Below are positions 35,480 to 48,400 of a stretch of 64,000 bases of DNA, one piece after another. The stretch comes from Varroa destructor (lineage: Eukaryota > Arthropoda > Arachnida > Mesostigmata > Varroidae), in NCBI RefSeq assembly GCF_002443255.2, contig NW_019211454.1, positions 65,402,179 to 65,466,178 on the forward strand, read 5' to 3'. Position 1 is the stretch's first letter, and every line of letters begins with the position of its first letter. The translations under genes were made by a program, and so were the position numbers. The notes under the pieces are model-generated. The model was given only the letters and a program-made list of their open reading frames with translations. It made no database searches and was not told the origin of the DNA.

Positions 35480-37630
35480 CTGTCGGGTTATCAAGGTCTC
35501 AGGCTCTGGTAGATGGAGCCTTGTATGCATCTCTTACGAGAACTTTGGCGACCCCGTGTAGCATGCTGACTACTGTTTAGTTACGAACCTCGGAGTCTCT
35601 TGCTTGTTAAGTCGGAGGTCTCAGATACGTCAGATTCATCGGTAATAGCCTGAGGCAACTGTAAGTATGCTACTACGTGAGTAGTTCGGGCATTTGTTCG
35701 AGAGGCCAGGCACCTCATCAGTCATGTCATACCCCCTGGTAACCACCTTCCCTTTTACGGCAAGCTGTGTTACCTTAACGGGTACAGCCGATGAAAGGTG
35801 ACATCATCGAACCTTCGACCAATTTGTGAATTTCTCCTGTTGTTTTGGTGCGATCCAATTGTGGTGGGATTACAGTAGGCTCAATGCGATCAGAAAGGCG
35901 TCCTTTCGACAATGCTTTCAACGTGCTGGAAGAACCCAAGTGTTTCTTAATGGTTGTACCAGATCCCCATCGCACCCGGTGACAAGTAGAGCACCGCATT
36001 TTGTACACCAGGCGATTCAACTTAATCAAGTGCTTTTTGGATGTTCCGGCGACGTTTTAGTGGCTGACGAATCGGCTAATGGCCAAGAAGGTATGGCCCT
36101 GGTCTGCAGAGATAACGTTATCGTTTTCTCTCGGAAGTTCGAGGAGTATCCGAAGTTCCTCGCAGTGTGATCGTCAATGCCACCGGTTTACATGTGGCAT
36201 TGACGATGCACCTAGGTGCTCGTTCATAGTTTGCTCGCTGGAAGTATTTCCTGATCTAATGGTTGTGGCGATAGGGTCACCTACCAATGTTCGTCGGTTA
36301 TGGAGCTTTTTCAGGTCGGAGTCCCAACTACTGCTGGTTCGCGTAGCGCGTGGGAGCTCCTCTCGGTTGAAGAAGCAGTATTCATCGGAGAGGGAGTATT
36401 TGGCTGTTGTCTGGGCGAAAATACTTGTACGGACAACGGTTGATAGTGGCTACTGACAATAGCGTGTTGAAGTACTTGGAAAAGAAAAAGGGACCTGAGC
36501 ACGAGGCTGACTCAGTAGACTCTTAATGCGGCACCATATCGGTACGGTTAACCGTAATGCGGACGCGTGGTCATGGTTAGACGTGGCAATACTCTCGACA
36601 GAGCCGATGGCTAACGGTGCTAACTTCGGATTACTTGTAGCACATCAACTGGCAAGCCCACGTTGGGCCCTCGTAGTAATTATGCTCCAGAGGAATGGTC
36701 GGGTTAGCTTGCTATTGAGGGATAAAAACCGGTTGTAGGAAGCTACGCTATATTCTGGGCTGCGAGGATTTCACCCGATCCTCTCCCGATCGGTCCACTC
36801 GGCGATGCGCGCTTTCTCCCATTAAGACCATCCGGGGCGAATAAAAGCAGCCCACCGGTTGACGTCTCATTACTTCCCGGAAAGGGGCGTCTAATATTTG
36901 GAAGCACGTCTAAAAATGTGATATTTATCACGAGAAAGAAGTGAGCTACAAGCGCTGTCTGGCTTAGATGCCTGTAGAACCGCTGACGCGCGCTTTCCCA
37001 AAGATAAACTTAAAGTTACGGAGCCGCTGCGCTTGCCTAGGAGAGCGCCGGTCCGTGCTAGTGAGTAAACTATTGCACTTGCTTTATTCACCGTGACAGT
37101 CCGGATCGTAACAGAGGTTCTCTTCATATTTTAGAGCCGGTACGGACCGATGGAAGTGATCGTAGTGGATAGTGTTAGGTGCTTCTGGCGCCGGTGTATA
37201 CCCTCTACCTTTCGTGTCGTGCCACGAGCACCGTAGCAAGTGAACGGATTGGTTATGATTCCATTAAACCGCACCGGAATTGCTAGGCCTTGCCCCAGAG
37301 GTTGCTTTCGCAGTAAAAGTTATTGTCTGCAAAGTCTTAGGCGCGATGCCATTCGAATTACACCACAAGTTCAAGTCGTGCTGGCTGTCAGATAAGTCGC
37401 CGGAGTCGCGGTTAGCGTAAGAGCGGAATCGTTCGACATCGAAAATAGAAACAGATACCCAGGCGCCGCTTTGCCAATAAAGTCGAACTCCGAGAGAACG
37501 ATTTCTCTGCGCCGGATGCTTCAGCACGGTAAATGTCTGTCCCACACCAACGCCCCCACATGTTGCGGAAGCTTCTGCCCATGTTCAGGACAGAATGGAA
37601 TGTTGAATCGACTCGCACCTATCCCTTGCG
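35480..37630 (+). mobile_element. Degraded Ty3/Gypsy retrotransposon pol (PR-RT-RH-IN)
   Basis: Family signatures appear in the proper order but in shifting frames with stops. Protease: QALVDGALYASL near 35500 (normally ALVDTGA). RT entry: GDIIEPS at 35797-35817 and ISPVVLV at 35830-35850, with a stop between them where a Trp is usual. RT palm start: DYSRLNAI at 35868-35891. Fingers/palm: VPATF, stop, WLTNRL at 36043-36075. Active-site strand: LVCRDNVIVFSRKFEEY at about 36099-36149, where the expected Y-x-D-D is changed. Connection: NVRRLWSFF near 36290. RNase H: SEREYLAVVWAK at about 36387, VATDNSVLKYLE at about 36446, and HHIGTVNRNADAWS near 36532. A piece resembling the end of an integrase (GAMPFELHHKF) lies near 37345. 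The RT is shortened. I could not see LTRs. The copy is certainly inactive. Confidence 0.75.
36170..36207. repeat. 14-bp perfect inverted repeat inside the Gypsy RT
   Basis: ATCGTCAATGCCAC (36170-36183) and GTGGCATTGACGAT (36194-36207) are exact reverse complements with a 10-base loop. It sits where the RT reading breaks, just after the frame containing LVCRDNVIVFS ends, so it is probably a local rearrangement rather than part of the original element. Confidence 0.85.
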
Positions 37631-37699
37631 CGGGTTACGGGAATGGCGCGTCGCGCCGCTGCTAGCCCACAAGATGACTGGGAACGGGCGCGAAATAAA

Positions 37700-38295
37700 A
37701 ACATCTTGCCGAGAAATATGAAATTGAAACATACATTTTGTAGCTATAATGGCTGTTTCCGGTTCCTGCTGACCATAAGCATAATGCCTTCGGTCGTCAG
37801 GTGCATTCATTATTATGTTATCACAATATACATAGCGATGGAAACATTTAGGATTACTGGTACGGTAATCCTAAGACGAAGCCGCGCTATTCACGTATGT
37901 GTCTTAACATATGACCTAGATAATCTCGCGCTGACAATGTCCTTCAAGCACTCGGTGATTCCCGGTTACATTCGTCGAATTTTCCGAAATGGGGTCATAT
38001 TGATTAGCCCCAAGGCGTCGAGCCTTCGTCGCAACTAAATGCTGAACAACCGTTTTTACTGTACGAAATCTGCTATAGTGTGCAAAAAAAGGACTTCCTT
38101 CCCACTGTTCGAAGATCGCATTCACTGGTGCACAGCCGTCGAATTAGCCGGAAAGGGTAGTTTGGGTAACGGCTTCTTTTACAAAAAAAAACACTAGCAC
38201 AGATATTACCCTTGCAGCCATCCACTTTGTCCATCGTCGATTAGAATAACCTTACGGCCTATTGTAGCGACGACACATTAGTACCGGCAGAATAC

Positions 38296-38344
<49 letters not shown>

Positions 38345-40880
38345 GATAACGATATATGTAAGTAAAATATAAATAAAATAATAAGCTAAATATGCTCTAT
38401 TTTGATCGACGGCCTTGTTCTAACACCATAATCCCATCACTGTGGAACTTCTGTTGTTTATAAGCGAAAAATTGTAACAAGCGCTTTTAGATCCTTCTTA
38501 GTAAACTAAATTAACACCAGTGAGGGATTTCTGCAAATACAAGAACACATGCGAATATGAGAGGCGATATGGCTCTCGATTTTTGCCGGGTGGATAAATA
38601 TGTATGTTGGTATTGCAATCGCACACACAATTTCCTTGTTCACTAATTTTAGTGGATTTCAATGGTTTGTTAATTGTTGACAGCGGATGCCCGAAATAAT
38701 CGTTTCGCCAGAGAGCGGCAGCCCCGAATACATGAATCCTTTCCAGTTCCAGCAAACACGCAATGAACTTCAGCGTCAGCCTGGACTTTGCCAAAAATTA
38801 TCGGAGCTACATTTTCATTAGGTGGTACACTTCACATGCGATTGAATCCATGGCTTTATTCTATTGCACCTCAAAAAAGTTTTGCGAATCAAGATACGAT
38901 CGAATTGATTATTTGGTATCGATTTGCGCAGCGCTCAAAAATTGAGCTATTTTTGCATCAAATGCTTTAAAAATGATGGATATTAACTTCCTTAGCGATA
39001 TCTGAGTACTTATTTAACGGTACTTAGTCGACCACTATAAAAAGCATCTTTCTCATCGACGACTCGAGAACGAAAGCGACGAAACCATCTTTAGGCCGTT
39101 TTTTTAAGAGAACACAAGTGAAATTTTATTGGCCTGGGCAGTATTTGTCAGAGCGCATACATATCTCCATACATATACGGTATTTGATTTCTTATAGTTT
39201 CCCGTTCATGCAAGGGCCTCTAAAGCAGCAAGCACTGAAAAAATGCACGACAGAAAATTGGTTCCGATTGCAACAAGCAGTTACGATGAGGCGCTAAAAG
39301 ACCGCTACAGACGAAATGTTTTCCGGTGCGGATTACGATTTTTCGTACCAATCTTCACGTTCTTGCTGCGGTTCGTTAAACCGAGTTCGGTGATCTCGAC
39401 ATCTGGCGCGAGACTAAATGCATCGCCGCCGTCATCACCTATGAGAGAAGTATTTGCTTGTTCTACATTGTTTGACAATGTAGTAGGTAATTTTGGGTTG
39501 CTTGTAGGTTGGAGCGCTAGGACAGCAAAGCTCCACGAACCACTAGGGGGTTGGTGTCGTGCACTAAGTCCACGTGTACAGAAAGAATAGCACGGTGGCA
39601 AACTAAGTTGAATTTAAAGTTGCCGCTATCGCCGCCGCACGAAAGCCGAGCCACGGCAGGCAAGACAAATCCCGTCGCTGGATTGTCTTCTTTCCAGTAG
39701 GGTGCCAACCGCCGAGGTTGTGCGGAGATTCTGGGCACACGGGTGCGCAGCGAACGCAGCAGCTTCCGCTGCGGCCTCGAGAATCTAAATCCCATACCCT
39801 GGGCAATTAGATGACGATTCATCGAGTGTGGCACTACCCTCTTTCGAATGTGATTACAGATCATGAAAATTTGGGATTCGTCCGACATTTCAACGGGAGG
39901 ACAGTGGGAGGGGGAGGATATGAGTGTATTCACAGACAACATGAACAATCCGCCCAAGAGACAGGTTCATAGGCATATTGCCTACGAGCGGGCACGTCTG
40001 CTCCAGCCGAATCGGCGGCGGGTTAGCACAGCGCCACTATGTAAATCAAATACTTCGTGTCTGCCTGTTCAAAAACTTTCGTTTTCGAACATCGTCTGCT
40101 TCGACGTCGATATGATGTAGTTCAACGCCAGACAGCGCACTCGGCGCTTCAAAGTGGAAAATACAATTATAAATCCGTACAGAAGCTAGCAAAGGTGTGA
40201 ATAACTCTTTGAACTTGCCAGAATGCTTTGAATTCGCCTGAAAACGCGCCATAATTACTCTACGCTTGGAGCCATAGCTTCCGGCATGTAATGTATGTGT
40301 CATGTAACGTATATAACGTCCGGTATATAACGCGCAAGTAGGTCCACTTACATATCGAGCAATTCTAATAGAATGGATAAAAAAATTCGTCGTTGAGTGC
40401 TGTGAAGTCACAATCAGAATGGCACTGACGACGAAGGGTTGCTTATCTACCTAAAAAAGGTGATCTTACCAAGGCGAAGGTATCCTAAATGGTGCTAAGG
40501 CACTTTAAACTGGGGCGATCAGAAGAGCTTGAAGTATACGCTAGAAGGAGTCCATGACTAAAGTTTATCGTTTATATGAAAATTCTGTGCCTAAATTTTG
40601 GATCGTATTAAACCCTAGTAGCATTAAAATACTGTCTTGCATAAGAACTGCACCGTGTCATTTTCAATATGGCGTGTAGTAGAAATGATACCTAATGCGA
40701 GAAAGATGGTGCCGAGCTGTCGTTGGAGCCGGCATAGATAGCAGCTTTACTGAATACAGATGCTAATGTATGTGAGCATCAATATAAGCGTAGTACGGTT
40801 GCCTATATAGGGGTGGTTCCCAACTATTAATACAAGGTCTGACTAATCCGCATAATATGTTGGCAGCTACCAAGGTGACA
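37700..40880. other. No supported gene; long TA repeat and unassigned open frames
   Basis: It includes the (TA)n tract at 38297-38342. Open frames at 38763-38970, 39243-39590 (plus) and 39517-39957 (minus, 146 codons) overlap each other and carry no motif. The GC content around 39240-40120 is a little higher than average, as in the Gypsy remnant, so some of this may be further retroelement debris. Confidence 0.35.
38297..38342. repeat. (TA)n microsatellite, about 23 units
   Basis: Uninterrupted TA dinucleotides; the longest simple repeat in the window. Confidence 0.97.
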
Positions 40881-40886
40881 CCATGT

Positions 40887-41177
40887 TTAGCCGACTAGTA
40901 GATCGTCTGGGCTACCGGGCAGAGATGTTGGAGCTGGCATTAATTTGAGCATCGCACGGCAAAGTGGCTGATGGTTCAGTGCGATGGTGCGAAGAGTGCA
41001 GACGAATCTGCGAAGCCCCCCTGGGAGCTGTTCAACCGCTGGGTGGGGGCTACTGAAAGCTAGGACCTTAGAAATAAACCGTACGACTCCTTGCCACGGG
41101 AAGATTTCACTAAGACCCCAAAGAGTCGTTTGAAACCTTTTTGCGGCCGCAAAAACAACGAGAAGCCGTTTCAGCAA
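40887..41177 (-). mobile_element. Second degraded Gypsy-like pol fragment, opposite strand
   Basis: A minus-strand frame open for 96 codons contains VVRFISKVLAF, then PAVEQLPGGLRRFVCTLRTI and QPLCRAMLKL. This follows the Gypsy RT-to-RNase H connection (vanished LGHxIS, K-V-x-A-I, x-V-x-x-L-x-x-FLGL-x-x-YYRRF, x-x-IA-x-PL-x-x-LL-K). Nothing recognisable of RT core or RNase H flanks it. It is in the opposite orientation to the remnant at 35.5-37.6 kb, which has its own connection segment, so it is a separate insertion or an inverted duplicate. Confidence 0.4.
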
Positions 41178-44100
41178 TCTAAGTAGGTATTAAACTGCCA
41201 CCGCCGGATAAACTGGGGGTTGGGCCCTGAAATTCGGTGTGGTCCTAACTAACATACAAGAAACTCCGCAACCTGCTACTTTAGCTAACGTTGTTACATA
41301 AGGGGGTAGCCAGTTTCTAAACCAAATTTGTTTGAGTGTACTGATATTCAAAACCGGGGAACCTGAAAGTTGTTTCATTTGGCAGATAATCCCATATGTG
41401 AACTTTCGCGTCCAAGTTATTTCGATGTTCGATATATTCTTTTTAAAGTTTGACCGTTATAAACGACTCGAAAGGATTGAAATTATGTTATCTTCAGCCG
41501 TCGATCATAATTACACTTTCGTCCAGAAATATCAATGGCGTCAAACTGCAGCGTATTCTGGTAGGTGATCAGTGGTTAGTAACTGTTGCTGTCGCAGAAG
41601 AACGAGATTTTTCTATTTCAAAAGCTGGTAGACGGATGGCATAGCTTCTGGAAAAATCATGTACACCTTCTTCAGATCAGTCAACGCCAGTCAGCAGGGC
41701 TTGCTTATGGCAGATGAAATTTGCGTTAGTCCTGGCAAGGCAATGAATTTCGGTTTTATTTTTTCTTTACGAATGAGTGTCGCAGCCGTGAGCGCTGTTT
41801 TTGGCTCAAGTCAGTGCTGTCCTCGGGGTAAAATATTGCGCTTTTCGTGAACGAGCGGCTCGAGAAAGGCTGCCGTGAGATTTCCAGAAAGGTCTCAAGG
41901 CGCTCCAACGCGATCTCAAACCTTAGTCGTATTCTATGCAATGAGTTTGAAAACATTTCAACCACTTTATGAAAAATGAAATCCTAGATCACTTTTTTTT
42001 TAGATTAAGGGTGCCTTATTCGGAAAACTAGATTTTTTTTACCGGAGACAGTTTTTTTCCGGCGGCCATAGTGCTGGTCGATTGTTTGAAGAGACATCGT
42101 CTTACGGTATTGGGTGCTGATATGCAGCAGGAAAATGTACTAAGGTTGATCTTGTCTGCTTTGACTACTGGCTGGCCATTGACGTATTACTCGGGATTTA
42201 GGAACGCATGGCATCCGTGATGCACGATAACGCGATCTCAACGAATTCGCATTTAAAAGTTTGAAATTTGGGTATTTGATGTACCGATCTGGCCAAGAAC
42301 CATCAATATACATGTGCATATTCTATGTATTACATACTAGGTAGAAAATATCTCTTTGTTTGCACTCATGCACTATTACTGTGAGCTATTTATTGGCCGA
42401 AGCAAGGAAAAGTACTTTACGTTTTGAATGATACGAAATGACCAGTAAGTTGAAAAATGGGTTTCTAGATATTTCTATAGGAATCGATTGCTGGACATTT
42501 AATTAACGAAGCGATACGATGCCATCTACATTTAATGATTATGCATTCTATAGACATGGACCTAATCGGAACCATTCTGAAACAAGTCGCCTTATGGCTT
42601 TTGAAATTTATGCGAAAATACCTGTGTTTTTCGCCTTTGGGTTACCACATGCCCTGTATTAACTTGCAAAAATGATCACGTAGGAAGGAATTCTCCATAC
42701 AGTGCATAAGGAAACAGTTAGAAATAAGAGGGTTCATTGCATTTTGCCATAAGTGGTAATATTGTCCATGCTAAGTAGCTTATTGGTGTATTTCTATATG
42801 GCATGCCCAAATATACCCCGAAATTAGCGATCCTGATTACTTAAACGACTTCGTGTTAGTTCATGCTGCGGCAAACGATGCGCAATGCCTTTAGCAGGTA
42901 GCACATAGCTAAACCCATGAAACTTGTTTCTAAAAGTTAGTTTGTGAAGGACGGAGAGCCGAAAATTTATTTTGACACGTTGCAGAACACCGCGTCAAAG
43001 CTTCATTCGGGGCGTAAAGATTTTCCTAAAGACGCACACGACAAGCGATAGTCGATTGTGTGGTAACAGCTGATTCCCTGCATGAGGCAGGCAGGCAGAT
43101 AGAACTAAAATCGCTCGAAGTGTTATGTTTGAAAATTTGTAGATGGCTGGCAGAAATTTTGCGGAAGTTAAGGACATTCCTCACGAGTAAGCCATGACGA
43201 TCTGATTGAAATGCGTAATATTTTTACATGACTCGCCACATGCTTTACAGTCAAGTTAACATGACCGTTTTATTGGCCTGCTTGTAAAAGTATATATACG
43301 ACCGTCACAGGACCAGCTTGCTGGAGCACATACTGCAGGATATATGTTGCTTGACGAAGGCGGGTCCTATTTTATCTCATTATGATGCAACAGTTATTAT
43401 ATTTCTCTTTCATGTCTGTTATGCGTCCAAGGTCTGGGCATAGCTAAATCAAAGCCATCTTCACCTGGATGGAAAAGGATTCAAGGAACGCGCTTCCCTC
43501 GCCTACATCCTCTCTTCCTACCTCCCTCACTTTGGCAATTTTACTTTCTTGGAGTGACGCTTGTTTTTCTACGGGTCCGTACTATCGCAACACTCTCGCG
43601 CTGCCGAGAGCATCGTACCGCGTGCACAGCATTGCACGAGGACATCGTCGTAGAGTTAGTCAATGGGTCAGTCAGAAATGGAACGGTCAGTCATAGGATA
43701 ACGTTTGAATTCAAAAGCTAAAGTACTCAAAAAACTAACTGAAGCAGTGAAAAAGATTCGTGACCTCTTTAAGACTTATCACGTAAAATGAAAAGACCTA
43801 TTTTGTGCCATATGCACGTAATCTGTTCATGTATGCCTCAAAATGGATGCTGCGTAGGAAAGAAAATGAAAAATAATTTGTCGGCAAACAAAGTGTATGG
43901 TTTTCAAGATATGTAATTACTGTCAGACCTAATGTATACGTACAAAATAGACGGTAACAGCTATAAGAGGGAGCAGTCGAGCGCCATTTTGTTGCATACA
44001 CGGTAAGGCTTTGTGTATTGGTTACTACTAAAGAAGTTCAGCTAGGAAATTGATTATTTGTATAATTTAATCTGTCTTCAAAGTTCAAAGACTGTTACTA

Positions 44101-44860
44101 TTTGGAAAGGTCCGTCTTATTACGAAAAATGTTTTTTCTCCCGAATAAAAGTTATTTTCCGAGTTAACTGTGAACTGTATTATTAGATTCTATAGACTTA
44201 ACAATACAGCTTATATATTTGGCGGTTCTCGTTTTTTCAGACGTTGCCTTCTCCTCTAGGTCTTTAGCGATATCATCTGCCTAAAGGGACTATGGCTTGT
44301 TGTAACTGAATCTTTCTTGAATAAGATTATATTGACAATATAACTTCGATTTGTCGGTTTTCAGCTCAGTAAATCTCGTTGGACAACAACTAGATAGGAT
44401 CAAGATTAACGAAGACCCTCCGATCAGGGCCGTCGTGTAGCTTACAGGTTGACTGCTTCATAGGATCATAAGAAAGGTAGTTCACATTCAATAGAGAAAA
44501 TGTACAAAGCTAACACTTTTCGCCTTAATTTCCGCTGCTGCAGGATCGATCATCGTTGCTGTATTTGAACCAGATTGTCGTAAGTTATCAGAATTGAGTT
44601 TGATACGGTAACTGAATAAGGCAACACTGCCCAGAGATTATGACCTGCCGCATTGCAAATTAGACTCGAGAAGGCATCAGTTACGTGCTTCTCAAGTTAA
44701 TACTTCAAAAACTTGTTGAACAGGTCACAAACAAAATGACTTAAAACAGCGACAGACACGCTTTGCAAGAAGCAAGCTGTTTTTTGAAGAAGGTGAGAAC
44801 TTTATTACACAGCTGCGGTTGCGATCTTTGGTGCACCTACGATATATACACATAGATATA
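41178..44860. other. No supported gene
   Basis: Several unassigned open frames (41332-41850 on plus, 41756-41965 on minus, 43469-43696 on plus) lack motifs. A TATATATA at 43291-43298 is the only promoter-like element, followed 150-400 bases later by a pyrimidine-rich, GC-richer stretch. No coding start could be tied to it. Confidence 0.3.
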
Positions 44861-44862
44861 AG

Positions 44863-45100
44863 TTGACGTTGATTTGGTCAAAAGAGGGTGCAATGCACCA
44901 CATAAAAATGAACCTTAATACGGTACTAGATTTACTGAAACAAGGCGGCGGGAGAATCATAGCCGGGTCTGAAGTTACCTTAGCTTCGATTGTAAAAAAC
45001 ATAATGGTATTGGTCAGCATCCAGCTTGCACGGAACATGTGCGAGATGTACTTAAACAAGTTCATAAGGCTCACGGGTGTTCCTAAATATAAGCAAGCGG
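44863..45100 (+). mobile_element. Possible Tc1-like transposase scrap
   Basis: One plus-strand frame reads IWSKEGAMHH, then LKQGGGRIIAG and a YLNKF end, in the spacing of the Tc1 DDE domain (L-W-S-D-E-S, K-H-G-G-G-x-I-M-V-W-G, then Y-x-x-I-L). The catalytic Asp of WSDE is Lys here. No HTH part or remaining catalytic residues were seen. The opposite strand also has an 89-codon frame in the same place, which weakens the call. Confidence 0.3.
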
Positions 45101-45279
45101 GTGCTTTACAAATACAGTGCTCTTTGTTGAGTAACTACAACTACTCACTTAGTCGTAATGTTGTATAATGATGTAAAGTATGTTATTGCATATTTAAACA
45201 TCTTGTCTATCTTGTTAACCATAGAGATGGATCAAATCCCTTGTTTACCTATTTTGGCCATTCATCAAAGTTTCATTAA

Positions 45280-45374
45280 AACCGTGTTATTTTTTTTTGT
45301 GTAAAAGAGCTCTTCATATTACCTCGATTGTCTGCGTCAACTATTTAAAATTCTCGAAGACTAATAACACGGTT
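45280..45374. repeat. 95-bp unit bounded by 12-bp inverted repeats (MITE candidate)
   Basis: AACCGTGTTATT (45280-45291) and AATAACACGGTT (45363-45374) are exact reverse complements separated by 71 bases of AT-rich, non-coding sequence. The size and structure suit a miniature inverted-repeat element, and it lies about 180 bases from the Tc1-like scrap. I see no clear target-site duplication. Confidence 0.45.
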
Positions 45375-45379
45375 CAATA

Positions 45380-48160
45380 AAAATTGGGGTAACAACGTGT
45401 TACTACTTAGTGACAGTAACGTTTTCAAAAGCAGTCGTGTTGCTCTTCTTTATCAACAGGAGCCGCGTAATATGTAACGTAAATACGTGCTTTCGTTACT
45501 AATATGTGACATTCGAAAGAGCCATAACTAAACAGTTGTAAATGTTCAATATAGCGCTGTGAATTAGCGTACATATTTCGCTTGTATTTCAGATAACTTG
45601 GCTCGTAATTAGCCGCTTTTATACATAAAAAAATCGCTGAAGACATCCGAAATCTGGTGACCCAGGAACGACCCAGCATGTCCGAAAGGTCTTTGTTACT
45701 TTAATTAGGGAAAATTGGGCGTATGGTTTCTGAAATACTGTGTTTACATACAATAATATCGTTGGTACACAAGGTGATTTAGTGCCTCTGTAATACTGAG
45801 AACGTTCATCTGTTCATAAAACCGTAGATTCATTCTTCTAATCAGTGGAGTAAAATTTTCTGTAAAGGATTTAGGGCTCTGTGTGTGTTTTTTTATAGTG
45901 CCGTAGATCGTTTGCATGGCTCTGTCGTTGGTTCACATTTCTGAAAAAAGAAAACTTTATCAAAATTATTCAGTTATATTAAATCTAATTAATATTACGT
46001 AATTAGTCAGACAAACATAATGGTTTCAGGTGCCAGGTGTACTATATCTATATATAAAAAGTACACATTATTATATAGTGCACGCTTCCGTCAAGCCATT
46101 GGGAGTCTTCGTATGAAAAATTTTGGCGCAGCCTAAATACTATTAATCTTCAATTGACCGTTTTGTTCTCTTCGTATGACTTGTATTGGGTCTCATAACG
46201 AGTTGTATGGTTTTATGTGACAATGCTCAATCAATTTCTTGAGGACAAGAACCAAGCGAGTGAGGTTGGCTGCGTTTCTAGGCAGCACTATTATATTCTA
46301 AACTTACTTTATACGAACAGTTTGTAGGCTAGCCCAGACGGGTCCAGACGTCCGCGACTACTTTTCTTTATGACGAGAACTGCGACATGCCATCCGCAAG
46401 ATACTTATATGCGAATTACAAACTAGATTTATCGGTATCGTATGAAACTAGGCATAGGCCTTTTTTAAGCTTCAGATGTAAATGATTGTAAAATAATCGG
46501 AATCCATCTTATGCCGCGCCAACATATCTATTACACCAAAACGATAATTATAATGAAGCTGCGTTGTACGAATCTGCTATTGAACCTAAACCACAGAAAG
46601 GTGGCATTTTTTGGCATCTATCGAGATTCAGACAGAAACGTTGCAATTAGTTGTCGTTTCTGCGCTCCAGCAAGGCAATGTTTTTTTTTTTTTTTTATAA
46701 ATGTTTTGCCGTAGGCAACAGGTTGTTGTCCCTGACCAATCACATAACTAGACTCCTTGTGTGCTCACTCCTGGTATTGACTCCTCGCCTCCGAGATCCT
46801 CTCCTGATGAACGTCGTGTTACACGAATTGAGGATGAGGAGAAGGGCGTTAACTCTGTATGCAAACAACTCCTGGACGGCCGGCCGGCCGGTCGGTCGGT
46901 TAGCCAGACGAATACGTATTCTTCTTGATGTCGTAACAAAAACGTTCTTCTCCCTAAACATTATTGGCTGCGGCTTCAGCCAGCGCCTCGGGGCGAACTT
47001 ACCGTAGTGTGTAGAGAGAAAGCGGAAGATCGAAAACTTAACTTGCAAAAATAAACACGCAGAGAGAAGCCACAGGCGTACCAGGAACGAGTAACAAACA
47101 AGCAGGACACTGACGACTTGAGCATCTGTGTAAAGAGCCAAAATGTACTGCTCGAAAATTCGGCGATATTTAATGCAAAATTGACTGGGCGGAAACGTAG
47201 CGGATTTCGCCGCTAAGAGACCGGGAATGTCTGCTTAATCCTTACTACTCGTCTGAGTATAACAAAACAGGTACAGCGAGCTTACCAGCCAGGTGTCTCC
47301 TTCTCCTGTTTGCCACTAATTCATTATGCAATTTGTTGCGTTTCGGACTTCATCCTGGCGGTACAAGCACCATGGAATGGTATTATGCCAATGACAAAAG
47401 CGTCCAAAGAAGAAGCGATATCGATGCTCTAATATTTTTCTCAGAAGGTATTTCTAAGAAAAGATATTCTACTAGTATATATTGAAATTCGTGCAAGGAC
47501 ACGTTTTCCTCGGAACATAGTTTTGTTCAGTTGCTACATGGACAAACAGGGTTTTTGCCATTTTTGGTACCGAACCTTTATAAAGAAATGTATATAGGAT
47601 TCTTTTCGATCGTCGAGGTCTACCGACTTGTAGTCAAAAATACCTCCTTTCACACATAAGCCTCGATGAAAGTATTTGACTGCCGATTTTTTACAAACAT
47701 TTTTACTATGATATTAGCCTCTATAACTTTCCTACGGAACATGCATAAAAAATTCAGAAAATATACCATAGAACAGCCAATCTGAGAGAGACCTTCGTAG
47801 TCGGACGAACAATACCAACTAACGAGATGTGATTTGCATTACACATAGCCAAATACAAATATACAATTGTCAACTTCTGAAATTCCAGTATTCCGTTGCA
47901 ATTATCTTATTGCGGTCATGTACTTTGCCTGATCCAGTTAGTCTATCAGTGACATTTACCCTACCGTAATTGTTCTGCTCCACGTGTCCTGTACTCCTAT
48001 CGGAATGTCTTTGCAGTCCTGCTGTCATGCTACACTTATTAGCCTAATTCAATAATCGATTCCTGTTGTGCCTAATTCGTTAGCTCTATGTATTGTTGCA
48101 TTCATCCCGTCTTTTAATGTCTTTCGAATTTCAATTAATTCCACCACTCGGGTATGTGTT
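45380..48160. other. No supported gene; oligo-T and GGCC runs
   Basis: It holds a 16-base T run (46681-46696) and a short GGCC/GGTC repeat (about 46877-46902). A minus-strand frame from an ATG at about 47121 to a strong donor (ACTACG|GTAAGT, near 47003) would encode 41 residues, but no partner exon was found. Confidence 0.3.
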
Positions 48161-48167
48161 CATTCAG

Positions 48168-48400
48168 CTGTGAAATATGGATCATATGGTATGGAATGGT
48201 TTAAAAGTAATTTGCCATTTTGCGAACCAACTAAAACAATGCAGCTCGACCTTATGGACGGCAAATTGCTTCCCGAGGAAGATTACTTGAAAGATAATGG
48301 ACCGATATTTAACTTACACCTAGTAATTGATGCTAAAACTAGAAAAAGCCGGCGGCAAATAGCGACGACACAACCCAAGTTTGCAAGCCAAAAACTCTAA
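48168..48400 (+). CDS. Possible terminal exon of an unknown gene
   Basis: After a pyrimidine-rich acceptor (TATGTGTTCATTCAG) a frame entered in phase 1 stays open for 77 codons to TAA at 48398-48400. The product has good coding composition: VKYGSYGMEWFKSNLPF, TMQLDLMDGKLLPEEDYLKD, NGPIFNLHLVIDAKTRK, ending FASQKL. It has no signal or membrane segment and matches no family I know. No upstream exon could be paired with it. Open sequence continues before the acceptor, so the left border is an inference. Confidence 0.4.

Noticed and set aside
39517..39957. 146-codon minus-strand frame
   Set aside because: It overlaps a 115-codon frame on the other strand, carries no motif and lies in probable retroelement debris.
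43291..43298. TATATATA resembling a TATA box
   Set aside because: No coding start with support follows, and TA runs are common throughout this AT-rich window.
46740..47141. 133-codon minus-strand frame with hydrophobic start
   Set aside because: It has no ATG at its head, and a strong donor near 47003 cuts it; no partner exon was found. At most a 41-residue exon remains.
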